A stretch of DNA of 64,000 bases from Oscillospiraceae bacterium. Lineage in GTDB: Bacteria > Bacillota > Clostridia > Oscillospirales > Ruminococcaceae. The notes beneath the pieces are model-generated. The model worked only from the letters and a program-made list of their open reading frames with translations. It made no database searches and was not told the DNA's origin. Positions 63,764-64,000 of this stretch are shown here, piece by piece (position 1 is the stretch's first letter; every line of letters begins with the position of its first letter). The position numbers were made by a program, and so were the translations under genes. The stretch is from assembly GCA_017555565.1 (NCBI GenBank), contig JAFZGF010000028.1, positions 98,342 through 162,341 on the forward strand. Reading direction: 5' to 3'.

Positions 63764-63849
63764 AGTATTATTAGAGTGTCATTTCCGCACATCCAGAGAT
63801 GTCAAAACAACACTTCTGTGTATGTCGAAATTACACTTCAAGAAATGTC
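63764..63849. repeat. Iteron module A: 17-bp palindromic units, 23-bp period
   Basis: Units at 63787-63803, 63810-63826 and 63833-63849 (GCACATCCAGAGATGTC, ACACTTCTGTGTATGTC, ACACTTCAAGAAATGTC) at an exact 23-bp period, preceded in register by a half unit at 63764-63780. The 6-bp spacers are A/T-rich. Confidence 0.85.
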
Positions 63850-63895
63850 GCACCGCCACAAACGGAAAGGATAGGAAAGGATCAGTATCACTATA

Positions 63896-63923
63896 ATCAG
63901 TATTATTAATATCAGTATTATTA
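63896..63923. repeat. AT-rich direct repeats ATCAGTATTATTA
   Basis: Copies at 63896-63908 and 63911-63923, with another at 63761-63773 before module A. They form an AT-rich flank to each iteron module. Confidence 0.75.
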
Positions 63924-64000
63924 CATTGTGATTTTCACAGTTCTTGAATTGTGAAAATCACAATTCTGGAATTGTCAAAAACACAATTCAAGAGTTGTGA
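63914..64000. repeat. Iteron module B: 17-bp palindromic units, 23-bp period
   Basis: Units at 63937-63953, 63960-63976 and 63983-63999 (ACAGTTCTTGAATTGTG, ACAATTCTGGAATTGTC, ACAATTCAAGAGTTGTG), preceded in register by a half unit at 63914-63930. Same layout as module A, 150 bp away, but with different arm sequence. It may continue past the window edge. Confidence 0.85.

Overview
The window reads as the chromosome of a low-to-moderate GC, anaerobic, probably spore-forming Clostridia member. The gene order radC-uvrB-uvrA-miaB-ylbF-mutS-mutL-miaA-(HlyD-like)-yggS-sepF-ylmH-divIVA-lspA-rluD, the nfnA/nfnB pair and a SpoIVFA/SpoIVFB-like pair fit Oscillospirales-type Clostridia best. That placement is an inference from gene content, not a measured phylogeny.

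Positions 1-48970 are ordinary chromosome. 1-16185 holds metabolic units: a DUF4299-like gene cut by the window edge, an M20 amidohydrolase, a Crp/Fnr regulator beside thioredoxin, a YtcJ-type amidohydrolase, two tandem nucleoside hydrolases, a CbbX/SpoVK-like AAA ATPase with an MmcQ/YjbR protein, a YfcE phosphodiesterase, a D-2-hydroxyacid dehydrogenase, and an operon of one transporter plus two paralogous amidohydrolases. 16238-18936 (minus) carries a DUF6311-like membrane protein and an RluA-type synthase. 19044-37142 is a long same-strand series joining DNA repair, tRNA modification, PLP homeostasis and cell division. It continues through a HAD phosphatase and a split transketolase to 39752. 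39887-48970 holds nfnAB, the M23/M50 pair, two radical-SAM-associated genes, rplS with a structured leader, a signal peptidase, rbgA, rnhB and yraN. Many intrinsic terminators separate these units.

From just after yraN (about 48971) to the right edge the window looks like the recombinase-proximal part of an integrative element. It starts with a convergent large serine recombinase (start revised to 50693) and an accessory small protein. Next is a 1.1-kb gene-free block packed with palindromes. Then come a 60-aa protein, an XRE regulator framed by two identical 34-bp hairpins, and a one-way train of about 22 tiny membrane proteins and lipoproteins built around a sigma factor/anti-sigma pair. 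The train ends with three larger soluble proteins of unknown function. The last 240 bp hold two paralogous modules of 23-bp-period palindromic iterons, as expected beside a replication initiator gene, though none is visible inside the window. No relaxase or type IV secretion gene is visible, so conjugative ability is inferred only from the recombinase type.

The strongest undescribed signal is the block at 51155-52182. It has ten palindromes of exactly 25 bp that share fixed outer bases and a fixed CAA-N-TTG centre, while the intervening arm bases change from unit to unit and mostly stay complementary. A second, even-length palindrome family centred on GTAC is interleaved with it.
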